A stretch of DNA of 64,000 nucleotides from Prevotella sp. (lineage in GTDB: Bacteria; Bacteroidota; Bacteroidia; Bacteroidales; Bacteroidaceae), in the NCBI GenBank assembly GCA_024684515.1, contig JAIKWS010000086.1:1-64000 (forward strand). The letters are read 5' to 3'. Numbering within the stretch: the first letter of the stretch is position 1; each line of letters opens with the position of its first letter. Positions 27,944 through 35,692 of the stretch are shown piece by piece. The notes under the pieces were generated by a model. The model was not told where the DNA came from, ran no database searches, and saw only the letters and a list, made by a program, of their open reading frames with translations. The position numbers were made by a program, and so were the translations under genes.

Positions 27944-29362
27944 ATGACAATGAAAGATCGACTAACATGGGTGTTGGCTGCCATCCTCATTTGTAGCCTG
28001 AACGTTGGTGCACAGACACAACGTGATGATGCTTTCAAGGCAAAATATGAACTGAAAGAGGTGGTGGTGATGAGTCGCCACAATATCCGTGCCCCACTGT
28101 CTTCAGCAGGAGCAGGTGTGACACGTGTGACGCCACATGAATGGTTCCAGTGGTCGTCGCCGGCTAGTCAGCTCTCACTGCGTGGCGGTGTGCTGGAGAC
28201 GGAGATGGGACAGTTTTTCCGTAAGTGGGTGGTCAACGAGGGATTGCTGCCCGATAACTATCGTCCTGAGGGTGATGACGTGCTGTTCTATGCCAATTCC
28301 CGCCAGCGTACCTTTGCCACTGCCAAGTATTTCTCTGCTGGCTTCCTGCCCTTTGCCAATGTAGAGATACAGCACAAGCTGCAGGAAGACAAGATGGATC
28401 CTGTGTTCACTCCGCAATTTACGAAGATGAATGCCGCCTATCGCCAGCAGGTGATGGACGAGATCAATGCCCTGAACGGTGGTCCCAAGGCATGGATGGA
28501 TGCGGTGAAGCCCTATCTGCTGCTGATGGAAGAGGTCATAGATATGGCATCGTCGCCAGCTGCTCTGCAGGGAGACACTCTCCACTTTACTTACGACGAT
28601 ACGCAAATCACCATCGAGAAGGGTGATGAGCCAAGGATGACAGGTGGCTATAAGCTGGCCAATAGCGTGGCTGACGCACTGGTGCTGCAGTATTATGAGA
28701 TGGAGGGCTCGCCAGAGGCTGCCTTCGGACATACGCTGACTCTCGACCAGTGGCGGGGCATCTGTTCTGTAAAAGAGGTGTACGACGGCCTGCTCTTTAC
28801 TGCCCATTCGGCAGCTGTCAACCTGGCCTATCCGTTGGTGAGCCGCATTCATGACGAGCTGAACAATGCTGGTCGTAAGTTTACCTTCCTCTGTGGTCAT
28901 GACTCCAATCTGGCCAGTATTGGCAGTGCCCTTCGACTGGTGTTCCCAGAGACCACACAGGCAGCAGAACTGCATACTCCCATAGGCTCGAAACTGGTGT
29001 TCGAGAAATGGACTGATGGTCAGGAGGACTATGTGGCTGTGAATCTGGTCTATCAGAATGTGAGCCAGCTGCAGGGACGGCTGTTGCTCTCGCTTTCTGA
29101 GCCTCCGATGGTTGGATCTGTCGTGATTGAAGGCTTGCAGGCTAATAGCGATGGCCTCTATCGTCTGAGCGATGTGAACACTCGCTTCGAGGAGACAATG
29201 GCTGCCTACGATGCTATCGTTGACGATCCTACAGAGGTGGAGGCACCACAGCAGGGAAACAACGAAGGGACTGCTGCCGTCTACTCGCTGCAGGGACAGC
29301 GGTTGGATGCTCCACAGCGGGGCATAAACATCATGAATGGTACAAAAGTCCTCTTCCCCTGA
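27944..29362 (+). CDS. secreted histidine-type acid phosphatase (phytase/glucose-1-phosphatase-like)
   Basis: The 472-residue protein has a signal peptide (about 1-23, ending LNVGAQ). The catalytic histidine lies in VVMSRHNIRAPLS, a variant of RHGxRxP with Asn for Gly. The proton donor is in the conserved CGHDSNLAS near residue 318. It should hydrolyse phosphate esters outside the cytoplasm. The C-terminus, VYSLQGQRLDAPQRGINIMNGTKVLFP, resembles the short C-terminal tail often found on Prevotella/Bacteroides secreted proteins. The start may be 27944 or the Met two codons later. A clear terminator follows. Confidence 0.87.
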   Translation: MTMKDRLTWVLAAILICSLNVGAQTQRDDAFKAKYELKEVVVMSRHNIRAPLSSAGAGVTRVTPHEWFQWSSPASQLSLRGGVLETEMGQFFRKWVVNEGLLPDNYRPEGDDVLFYANSRQRTFATAKYFSAGFLPFANVEIQHKLQEDKMDPVFTPQFTKMNAAYRQQVMDEINALNGGPKAWMDAVKPYLLLMEEVIDMASSPAALQGDTLHFTYDDTQITIEKGDEPRMTGGYKLANSVADALVLQYYEMEGSPEAAFGHTLTLDQWRGICSVKEVYDGLLFTAHSAAVNLAYPLVSRIHDELNNAGRKFTFLCGHDSNLASIGSALRLVFPETTQAAELHTPIGSKLVFEKWTDGQEDYVAVNLVYQNVSQLQGRLLLSLSEPPMVGSVVIEGLQANSDGLYRLSDVNTRFEETMAAYDAIVDDPTEVEAPQQGNNEGTAAVYSLQGQRLDAPQRGINIMNGTKVLFP

Positions 29363-29412
29363 TGTTGGTGGTCTGCCAAAAGTAGAGGGGTGATAGGAAT
29401 ATGACCTTTTTG

Positions 29413-29444
29413 ACTGGCTGTTTTTCATGGACAGCCAGTTTTTG
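29413..29444 (+). terminator. rho-independent terminator after the phosphatase gene
   Basis: ACTGGCTGT (29413-29421) pairs perfectly with ACAGCCAGT (29431-29439) and is followed by TTTTT. Confidence 0.85.
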
Positions 29445-29746
29445 GTTCTTATTATATAAAGATGTGTCGTAATGTTGCGGTGCATGTTGCATGAAGGACG
29501 ATCATCGTGCAGGATTGCTATTTGTCATCATCTCAAGACACAGTCGTTCTCGTTTTCGTATGACGTGTTTTTGTTTTCCAGGTCATCGCCTATGTGCAGA
29601 CAGCGGAGAAATATGACGATGCATGGGGTGGGAGAGTCCTTATGCAACATTTGCAACATGCAACAAATGGCAGAAATCTGTTTTGTGAAGAGTAAGAATA
29701 CTTTACAAATGGAATTCTGCTGAAAACTTGCTTCTCAGAGACTTTT

Positions 29747-29834
29747 TTTTTCCTCACTAGGAAAAAATATTTTCCTCACTAGGAAAAAAGTTTTTCATAG
29801 CGTGGAAAGAAATTTTTGCTCGTATGGGGTATTT
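29747..29834. repeat. palindromic array with a 22-bp period, four units
   Basis: Units start at 29747, 29769, 29791 and 29813. Each has a T5 tract, a 10-bp core and an A-rich half. The first two cores are CCTCACTAGG; the third (CATAGCGTGG) and fourth (GCTCGTATGG) are diverged, but the 22-bp phase is kept. Confidence 0.8.
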
Positions 29835-29984
29835 TGCTAGCATGAAAAATATTTTACATTCAATAGTTGCAAATGCCTCTCGTAGTCTGATCCTGCTGCT
29901 TTGTCCTAGCCTAAAGTAGTGGCAATTTACTCTAAAGAAACTTAAAATCTTCGTCTCTCCGACTTGTATTTGCTTTATTTTGCC

Positions 29985-29992
29985 TACATTTG
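29985..29992 (+). promoter_or_regulatory. -7 promoter box for the 29998 gene
   Basis: TACATTTG ends only 5 nt before the ATG at 29998. The transcript is predicted to be leaderless or nearly so. Confidence 0.5.
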
Positions 29993-29997
29993 TAGCC

Positions 29998-30513
29998 ATG
30001 AAAAGTGTTTGTCTTGTCGTCAGCTTATGGTTTGCCTGTTGTCTTTCTGCCAGTGCGCAGCAGCAACTGGTGGTTGCCGATGTGGAGACGTTGTTGCCTG
30101 TGGCAGGTGCCAGCGTCCAGGTGAAAGACCATACGATGACCACTGACTCGCTGGGGCATTTCACTGCTCCAGACAGCTGTCGCACGCTAATGCTGTCGCA
30201 CGTGAACTATGAGAGTCGTATCGTGAATATGGATGAGTTGGCTGGCGACACGATATTCATCATCTCCAAACTGCTGAATCTTAAGGAGGTAGTGGTGTTT
30301 GGCAAGGGAATGGTGGTAGACGATCGTCTGAAGGAACTGAACCAACGCATCCGTATGGAGCGGACAGAGGCACAGTTGGCAGCTGCCGATCCCAGTAAGG
30401 CGGCAAGCATACCGCTTGGCTGGCTGGCGAAACTGTTGCCCAAGAAATGGCGACCTGGCTATAAGAAGGAGATGATGCGTAAGCGGCACGAGGATATTCT
30501 GAGAGCATATTAG
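29998..30513 (+). CDS. exported protein with carboxypeptidase-regulatory-like domain
   Basis: This 171-residue protein has a signal peptide (about 1-20, ending SASAQ). A small beta domain at about 25-100 follows, of the CarboxypepD_reg-like type common in Bacteroidetes: VADVETLLPVAGASVQVKDH, then TDSLGHFTAP, then LMLSHVNYES. The C-terminal 70 residues are charged and helical, ending in a basic stretch. The start at 29998 was chosen because the signal peptide begins there and the promoter box lies just upstream. It ends 1 bp before the sensor kinase start, so the pair is cotranscribed. It may supply a periplasmic input for the kinase, but that is inference. Confidence 0.7.
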   Translation: MKSVCLVVSLWFACCLSASAQQQLVVADVETLLPVAGASVQVKDHTMTTDSLGHFTAPDSCRTLMLSHVNYESRIVNMDELAGDTIFIISKLLNLKEVVVFGKGMVVDDRLKELNQRIRMERTEAQLAAADPSKAASIPLGWLAKLLPKKWRPGYKKEMMRKRHEDILRAY

Positions 30514-30514
30514 C

Positions 30515-31651
30515 ATGAAACAGTGGACGGACAGGATTCGGCAAGTTAAGATATGGCTTGTGGTGGCTGCAATCATTATTGCGGCTGTCTCGCTGTTCGT
30601 GAGCCATCAGTTGGTGGATGACCTCAAGCACGAGGAACGCTCGAAGATGGATCTCTGGGCCAAGGCGATGAACTTCGTACAGGAGGCTGACGGAGAGACG
30701 GACCTGTCGCTGGCACTGGCGTTTATCGAGGGCAACACGACTATTCCTGTGATAGTGACTGATGCGCAGGGACATGTGCAGGAATATCGCAATATTGACG
30801 ATTCGCTGGGTGTGGACGACTATGCACGACGGATGCGACTGGCTGGCGACACCATCCCTATCGACCTGGGTGGGGGCGACTATCTGCTGGTATGCTACGA
30901 CCAGTCGACACTGCTCAAGCGACTCACCTATTACCCCTATTGGCAGCTGGGCATCGTCATGATCTTCGTCGTTGTGGCTATCTTTGCCCTGCTCTCGTCG
31001 AAACGGGCTGAGCAGAACAAGGTGTGGGTGGGACTGTCGAAGGAGACGGCACATCAGCTGGGAACACCTATCAGCAGCATGATGGCGTGGACGGAGATGC
31101 TCAAGGAGAGTTATCCAGATGATGAACTGATACCAGAGATGGAACAGGACGTGAAGCGACTGGAACGCATTGCTGAACGATTCTCAAAGATAGGATCGCT
31201 GCCAGAAGCTGTCGACACGTCGCTGCAGGAGGTGCTCGACCACGTCATCGCATATATGGACAAGCGAACGTCACAAAAAGTGGCTATCAAGGGCCATTAC
31301 CCTGGCAATGAGGTGGTTGTGAAGGTCAATGCCTCACTCTTCGAATGGGTCATCGAGAACCTGTGCAAGAATGCTGTGGATGCGATGGAAGGACAGCCAG
31401 GACGCATAGACCTGTGGCTCTTGGAGGAGGACGATGTGGTGGCAATAGAAGTCGTAGACACAGGCAAGGGCATCCGCAAGAAGAATATGAAGAATGTGTT
31501 CAGGCCAGGATTCACCACTAAGAGACGAGGATGGGGACTGGGGCTCTCGCTGGCCAAACGCATCGTAGAGGAATATCATCACGGACATATCTTCGTCAAA
31601 CAGAGTGAGGTGGGAAAAGGGACTACGTTCCGTATCGAATTGAAACGATAA
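30515..31651 (+). CDS. membrane sensor histidine kinase
   Basis: The 378-residue kinase has a membrane segment at about 13-31, a periplasmic sensor region of about 110 residues, a second membrane segment at about 147-166, then the kinase core. The H-box is GLSKETAHQLGTPISSM, the N-box LCKNAVDAM, and the G-boxes DTGKGI and GWGLGLSLAKR. HQLGTP in place of HELRTP marks a variant H-box seen in some Bacteroidetes kinases. No response regulator gene is adjacent, so it is an orphan here. The neighbours are the small exported protein upstream and blaI 130 bp downstream. Confidence 0.9.
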   Translation: MKQWTDRIRQVKIWLVVAAIIIAAVSLFVSHQLVDDLKHEERSKMDLWAKAMNFVQEADGETDLSLALAFIEGNTTIPVIVTDAQGHVQEYRNIDDSLGVDDYARRMRLAGDTIPIDLGGGDYLLVCYDQSTLLKRLTYYPYWQLGIVMIFVVVAIFALLSSKRAEQNKVWVGLSKETAHQLGTPISSMMAWTEMLKESYPDDELIPEMEQDVKRLERIAERFSKIGSLPEAVDTSLQEVLDHVIAYMDKRTSQKVAIKGHYPGNEVVVKVNASLFEWVIENLCKNAVDAMEGQPGRIDLWLLEEDDVVAIEVVDTGKGIRKKNMKNVFRPGFTTKRRGWGLGLSLAKRIVEEYHHGHIFVKQSEVGKGTTFRIELKR

Positions 31652-31682
31652 AAGCCTGTTTTCAGACCTAGAAATGTTAAAT

Positions 31683-31742
31683 AACTAAGGTATTTAGTTT
31701 ATTTAACTAAAATAATTCGTTATATAACTAAAACTTTTAGTT
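31683..31742. promoter_or_regulatory. three phased operators before blaI
   Basis: The dyad AACTAA-N5-TTAGTT occurs exactly at 31683-31699 and 31726-31742, and with one mismatch (TTCGTT) at 31705-31721. Start-to-start spacing is 22 and 21 bp, about two helical turns, so all three face the same side of the DNA. The last one abuts the promoter. The likely ligand is the BlaI-type repressor encoded just downstream. Confidence 0.75.
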
Positions 31743-31748
31743 ACTTTG
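31741..31748 (+). promoter_or_regulatory. -7 promoter box for blaI-blaR1
   Basis: TTACTTTG matches TAnnTTTG at 7 of 8 positions and overlaps the third operator by 2 bp, so a bound repressor would occlude it. Confidence 0.55.
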
Positions 31749-31781
31749 CATTGTGAAACTTAAAATGACAATGCAAGGCAT

Positions 31782-32147
31782 ATGAAACAACTAACGCAGA
31801 AAGAGGAGGAAATAATGATTCGCTTGTGGGATCATGGTCCTATGCAGGTGCGTGAGCTGCAGGCACTTTATGATGAGCCCCAGCCTCATGTGAACACGCT
31901 GGCTACACTGGTGAAGATACTGGAAGAGAAGGGCTTCGTGGGACATAAGGCCCTGACGGCTCGCTGTTTCCAGTATTTTGCACGTATCAGTCGTGAGGAG
32001 TACAAAGGTGGCACACTTGCCAATGTGGTGGGCAAGTTCTTTGGCCATAGCTATCTCAATGCCGTCTCTTCGCTGGTCAGGAGTGAGAAGATCAGTGTGG
32101 ACGAACTGAAGGAGTTGATCAAGGAAGTAGAACAAAACCATAAGTAA
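31782..32147 (+). CDS. BlaI/MecI/CopY-family repressor
   Basis: The 121-residue protein opens MKQLTQKEEEIMIRLWDHGP, a winged-helix domain like BlaI. The recognition region includes PHVNTLATLVKILEEKGFVGHK, and a dimerisation tail begins near residue 75 (GGTLANVVGKFFGHSYLNAV). Family members bind dyads as dimers and are cut by a BlaR1-type peptidase after a signal. The peptidase gene starts 1 bp after its stop codon, and three matching dyads lie in its promoter, so autorepression is very likely. No beta-lactamase is in the window, so the target may be cell-envelope stress rather than resistance. Confidence 0.9.
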   Translation: MKQLTQKEEEIMIRLWDHGPMQVRELQALYDEPQPHVNTLATLVKILEEKGFVGHKALTARCFQYFARISREEYKGGTLANVVGKFFGHSYLNAVSSLVRSEKISVDELKELIKEVEQNHK

Positions 32148-32148
32148 T

Positions 32149-33438
32149 ATGCTGTTGGTATATCAACTGAAAGTAGGTCTCTGCCTCATCGTCTTCTACC
32201 TGTTGTGGAAGCTGTTGCTGAGCCGTGAGACCCTGCACCGTTTCAATCGCGTGCTGCTGCTGGTGGTGATGGTGCTGTCGTTGCTGTTGCCCTGGGTGAA
32301 GTTGTCGTTAGGACAGCCAACGACAGTAGGACAGGGACTGATATCGATCGAGGACATGCTGGCTGTTGCCTATGTGGAGGAGGAAAGCGGTGAAGCCACA
32401 TCGTGGAACCTGGCTTCTCTCGCGTACATTATATATATAATAGGAGTGGCAGGCACACTGGTGTGGCATCTCTATTCGAAATGGAGACTGCGATGCTTGC
32501 TGAGAAAGGGTAGGGCAGAGAGACTGGATGACGGTATCACCCTCCATGTCTTGTCTGACGAAGTGTCGCCATTCAGCTATTTCCGTCATATCGTGATCAG
32601 TGAGAAGGATATGGTCTCTGCCTCACGGGAGATACTGACCCACGAGCGGGCACATATCCGCTTGCTTCATTCCTACGACTTGTTGTTCGTGGGGGTGGTG
32701 CTGGTGTTCCAATGGTGGAATCCTGCTGCGTGGCTGTTATGTCGAGAACTGAAACAGGTACATGAATACGAGGCCGATGAGGCCGTCTTGCAAAGAGGAG
32801 TCGACGCCCGGCAGTACCAGTTGCTGCTGATACGAAAGTCCGTTGGGGACCAGCTATTCTCAATGGCAAACAATCTTAATTATCAATCATTAAAAAAGCG
32901 AATCCGTATGATGACAACAAAACGTAGTAGCCGATGGCAGCAGCTCAGAGCACTGGCCATCGTGCCCGTGGCAGCACTGGCTGTGGTGGCCTTTGCACGG
33001 CCAGAAGTAGAAACGGTGGCTGGACAGATTGTGGCTGAGACGCAACTGCCGGCAGTAGAAGAGAACATCCTCCCATCAGCATCGGGGGCACAGGCTATGA
33101 TTGCCGCCCGTGACACCTTGCCTGTGTTCGACATGGTGGAACAGTTGCCTGAGTTCCCTGGTGGCAATGAGGCAATGTTGCAGTATCTGGTGGCTTCGAT
33201 GAAATATCCGAAGGATGCCCAGGATGCTCGTAAGCAGGGACGCGTCGTTGTTCAGTTCATTGTCAATACCGATGGTACGGTGGAACAGCCACGAGTGCTG
33301 AAAAGTGTGTTCCCCAGTCTAGATGAAGAGGCCATCCGTGTGGTGAACGAAATGCCCAGGTGGAAACCTGGCATGCAGAAAGGAAAGGCCGTCCGTGTGA
33401 AGTTTGTATTGCCCATCACGTTCAGGCTTTCCAAATGA
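32149..33438 (+). CDS. BlaR1-like M56 metallopeptidase with C-terminal TonB domain
   Basis: The 429-residue membrane protein has hydrophobic segments at about 5-20, 35-52, 85-103 and 175-193. The zinc motif HERAH lies in EILTHERAHIRLLHS near residue 165, with the third ligand probably in EYEADEAVL. Another membrane segment follows at about 265-283. The C-terminal 90 residues (MKYPKDAQDARKQGRVVVQF to MPRWKPGMQKGKAVRVKF) are a TonB C-terminal-like domain instead of the penicillin-binding sensor of true BlaR1. This arrangement is common in Bacteroidetes. It should relieve BlaI repression when activated; the signal is unknown. Confidence 0.88.
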   Translation: MLLVYQLKVGLCLIVFYLLWKLLLSRETLHRFNRVLLLVVMVLSLLLPWVKLSLGQPTTVGQGLISIEDMLAVAYVEEESGEATSWNLASLAYIIYIIGVAGTLVWHLYSKWRLRCLLRKGRAERLDDGITLHVLSDEVSPFSYFRHIVISEKDMVSASREILTHERAHIRLLHSYDLLFVGVVLVFQWWNPAAWLLCRELKQVHEYEADEAVLQRGVDARQYQLLLIRKSVGDQLFSMANNLNYQSLKKRIRMMTTKRSSRWQQLRALAIVPVAALAVVAFARPEVETVAGQIVAETQLPAVEENILPSASGAQAMIAARDTLPVFDMVEQLPEFPGGNEAMLQYLVASMKYPKDAQDARKQGRVVVQFIVNTDGTVEQPRVLKSVFPSLDEEAIRVVNEMPRWKPGMQKGKAVRVKFVLPITFRLSK

Positions 33439-33490
33439 TCGATTGCTGGCTGCAAGGTGAGGAAAAATAGGTTTTCAGCCTATGGAATTG

Positions 33491-33600
33491 TTTTTTCCTG
33501 GTTAGGGGGATCTTTTTCCCTAACTAGGAAAATATTTTTTCCTAACTAGGGAGATCTTTTTTCCTAATCAGGTAGCTATTTTTCACTAACACGGTAGCTC
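33491..33600. repeat. palindromic array with an exact 22-bp period, five units
   Basis: Units begin at 33491, 33513, 33535, 33557 and 33579, each T5-6 plus a 10-bp core plus GnAGATC-like bases. Cores are CCTGGTTAGG, CCTAACTAGG (twice), CCTAATCAGG and CACTAACACGG-like. The surrounding gap of about 310 bp before yceD holds nothing else except the promoter at 33731. Confidence 0.85.
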
Positions 33601-33730
33601 CTTTTTTCCTTGCCTGCCGCTGGCTTTTGATGGTGAATGCATGTGCATGTTTCTTATGCACATAGCGTCGCAGAATGTGCAGAAATGAAAAAAAATAGCG
33701 AAAAGTTAAGCGTATATGAAAAAAAGTTTG

Positions 33731-33738
33731 TAACTTTG
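33731..33738 (+). promoter_or_regulatory. -7 promoter box for yceD-rpmF-fabH
   Basis: TAACTTTG followed by CACCCC, 20 bp before the start codon. Confidence 0.7.
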
Positions 33739-33758
33739 CACCCCGTTAGAGCGTGTAT

Positions 33759-34286
33759 ATGTGTAGCTTAGAGCAGTTTAAGATTGATTTGAAGGCACTT
33801 ACCGAGGATGTGACGTCCTTGGAGTGGGAGTTGGATAACCATTTTTTTGAACAGCTCGATGGTGCGCAACTGCAGCAGGGCTCGCTGCATGTGTCGGGGA
33901 CTATACGCAAGTCTGTCGGCTTTTATGAGCTCTCACTGCATGTTACAGGCACCGTAGAAGTGCCCTGCGACCGCTGTCTCGACCCTATGGACCAGCCTAT
34001 TGATGCTGACCTGAGACTGGTGGTGAAGCTGGGCGACACATACACCGAAGACGATGATGTCATCACCGTGGACGAGGCAAGACCTGTGCTCGACACGGCA
34101 TGGTTCATCTACGAGTCAATAGCCTTGGCGGTACCCATCCGGCACGTTCATCAACCTGGCGATTGTAACGTGGCTATGAGCGAGAAGCTACAGGAGCTCT
34201 CGGCTGCCCGAAGCAGCGATGCGGACGCCACAGAGGAGATTGACCCTAGGTGGAATGCATTGCTCAAACTGAAAGAGAAGAAATAG
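33759..34286 (+). CDS. YceD/DUF177-family protein
   Basis: This 175-residue protein (from ATG 33759; a GTG two codons earlier is in frame) belongs to the YceD family, commonly encoded just before rpmF and linked to 23S rRNA or ribosome assembly in other organisms. The conserved motif VPCDRCLDPMDQPI sits mid-protein. The acidic end DATEEIDPRWNALLKLKEKK is also typical. rpmF follows 31 bp downstream and then fabH, the widely conserved yceD-rpmF-fab order. Confidence 0.88.
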   Translation: MCSLEQFKIDLKALTEDVTSLEWELDNHFFEQLDGAQLQQGSLHVSGTIRKSVGFYELSLHVTGTVEVPCDRCLDPMDQPIDADLRLVVKLGDTYTEDDDVITVDEARPVLDTAWFIYESIALAVPIRHVHQPGDCNVAMSEKLQELSAARSSDADATEEIDPRWNALLKLKEKK

Positions 34287-34317
34287 AAACATTCAAATAT
34301 TAAAATAGTTAAGCATT

Positions 34318-34509
34318 ATGGCACATCCTAAAAGAAGACAATCGAAGACTCGTACCGCCAAGCGTCGTACTCACGACAAGGCTGTGGCTCCCACACTGGC
34401 ACTCTGCCCTAACTGTGGCGCCTACTACATTTACCACACCGTATGCCCCAGCTGTGGATACTATCGTGGTAAGGTAGCGATCAAGATGGACGAAGAAGTG
34501 GCTGAATAA
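34318..34509 (+). CDS. rpmF: ribosomal protein L32
   Basis: This 63-residue basic protein of the large subunit starts [17 protein letters not shown] and has the zinc ribbon [20 protein letters not shown]. The stop codon overlaps the fabH start (TAATG), so they are translationally coupled. The C-terminal [12 protein letters not shown] is acidic, as in other Bacteroidetes L32. Confidence 0.96.
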   Translation: MAHPKRRQSKTRTAKRRTHDKAVAPTLALCPNCGAYYIYHTVCPSCGYYRGKVAIKMDEEVAE

Positions 34510-35510
34510 TGGGAAAGATTAACGCGATCATCACTGGCATCGGAGGCTACGTGCCCGATTATGTCCTCACCAACGAGGAACTGTCGCGCATGGTAGACAC
34601 CAACGATGAATGGATCATGACGCGTGTCGGAATCAAGGAGCGCCGAATCCTTACGGAAGAAGGACTCGGCACTTCCTATATGGCGCGCAAGGCTGCCAAA
34701 CAGCTCATCAAGAAGACGGGGGTGAACCCCGATGAGATTGATGCGCTTATTGTGGCCACCTCGACGTCCGACTATCACTTTCCCTCCACTGCCAGCATCG
34801 TCATTGGCAAACTGGGCCTGAAGAATGCAATGGCCTACGATTTCTGGGCTGCATGCTGTGGCTTCATCTACTCGCTGGACGTGGCTACGGCCATGATCCA
34901 AAGTGGACGCTACAAGAAAATCATCCTCATCGGAGCCGACAAGATGTCGTCGGCAACTGACTATAAGGACCGCTCCACATGCCCCCTCTTTGGCGATGGT
35001 GCTGGAGCCGTGCTCCTGGAGGCTACTGAGGAAGAGGGCGTCGGGCTCATGGACTCTTATCTGAGGACCGATGGCATGGGACTGCCCTTCCTGCACATGA
35101 AGGCAGGAGGATCGGTGAGCCCCGCCAGCCACTTCACCGTAGACCATCGGATGCACTTCACTTATCAGGAAGGACGTACGGTGTTCCGCTATGCCGTTAC
35201 CAATATGTCGGCAGACTGCGAGCTCATCGCACAGCGAAACGGGCTGAACAAGGATAATATCCAGTGGATAATACCCCACCAGGCCAACATGCGTATCATC
35301 GAGGCAGTGGCCAAGCGTCTGGAACTGCCTATGGAGCAGGTGATGGTCAACATTGAACATTTTGGCAATACCTCTGCAGCTACCATTCCACTGGCACTCT
35401 GGGAGTATGAACCGAAACTGCGCAAGGGCGATAACATCATCATGACGGCTTTCGGAGCCGGATTCGTGCACGGAGCCAACTATGTACGCTGGGCCTATGA
35501 CGGAAAGTAA
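34509..35510 (+). CDS. fabH: beta-ketoacyl-ACP synthase III
   Basis: FabH starts fatty acid synthesis by condensing acetyl-CoA with malonyl-ACP. The 333-residue protein has the catalytic triad: Cys in [14 protein letters not shown], His in IPHQANMRI, and Asn in [10 protein letters not shown]. It opens [22 protein letters not shown]. There is no plsX between rpmF and fabH, unlike in many other bacteria. A terminator follows at 35542. Confidence 0.95.
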   Translation: MGKINAIITGIGGYVPDYVLTNEELSRMVDTNDEWIMTRVGIKERRILTEEGLGTSYMARKAAKQLIKKTGVNPDEIDALIVATSTSDYHFPSTASIVIGKLGLKNAMAYDFWAACCGFIYSLDVATAMIQSGRYKKIILIGADKMSSATDYKDRSTCPLFGDGAGAVLLEATEEEGVGLMDSYLRTDGMGLPFLHMKAGGSVSPASHFTVDHRMHFTYQEGRTVFRYAVTNMSADCELIAQRNGLNKDNIQWIIPHQANMRIIEAVAKRLELPMEQVMVNIEHFGNTSAATIPLALWEYEPKLRKGDNIIMTAFGAGFVHGANYVRWAYDGK

Positions 35511-35541
35511 TCTTGCATTTAGATAAACTGACTCTCATATC

Positions 35542-35580
35542 TTGCCGGCATGCCTCTTGGGGACGTGCCGGCAATTTCTT
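35542..35580 (+). terminator. terminator after fabH
   Basis: TTGCCGGCA (35542-35550) pairs with TGCCGGCAA (35566-35574), then TTTCTT. Confidence 0.75.
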
Positions 35581-35636
35581 GGCAGATGTAGCGCAAGATT
35601 TTTCTCTCGGACGTTGCAGAGCTGCAAAATATTTTG

Positions 35637-35644
35637 TACCTTTG
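35637..35644 (+). promoter_or_regulatory. -7 promoter box for era
   Basis: TACCTTTG lies 48 bp before the chosen era start and inside any longer reading frame, which supports the downstream start. Confidence 0.7.
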
Positions 35645-35692
35645 CAACCTATTCGTGAAAATAAGAATGTTGTATACTCGCATCAATATGCT

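Larger units (their letters stand above)
29363..29997. other. 635-bp intergenic region with terminator and repeat array
   Basis: It holds the phosphatase terminator (29413-29444), about 300 bp without recognisable content (short frames there show no family features), the 22-bp palindromic array (29747-29834) and the promoter of the next gene. Confidence 0.65.

Noticed and set aside
28175..29485. A 436-codon minus-strand frame opposite the histidine phosphatase
   Set aside because: The phosphatase motifs RHNIRAP and CGHD lie in the sense frame; the antisense product is Leu/His/Gln-rich shadow sequence.
29472..29723. An 83-codon frame after the phosphatase terminator
   Set aside because: No promoter box, ribosome-binding context or family feature; Cys/Ser-rich random-looking product.
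33491..33600. Possible CRISPR array
   Set aside because: Units are only 22 bp with no unique spacers between them and no cas genes nearby.
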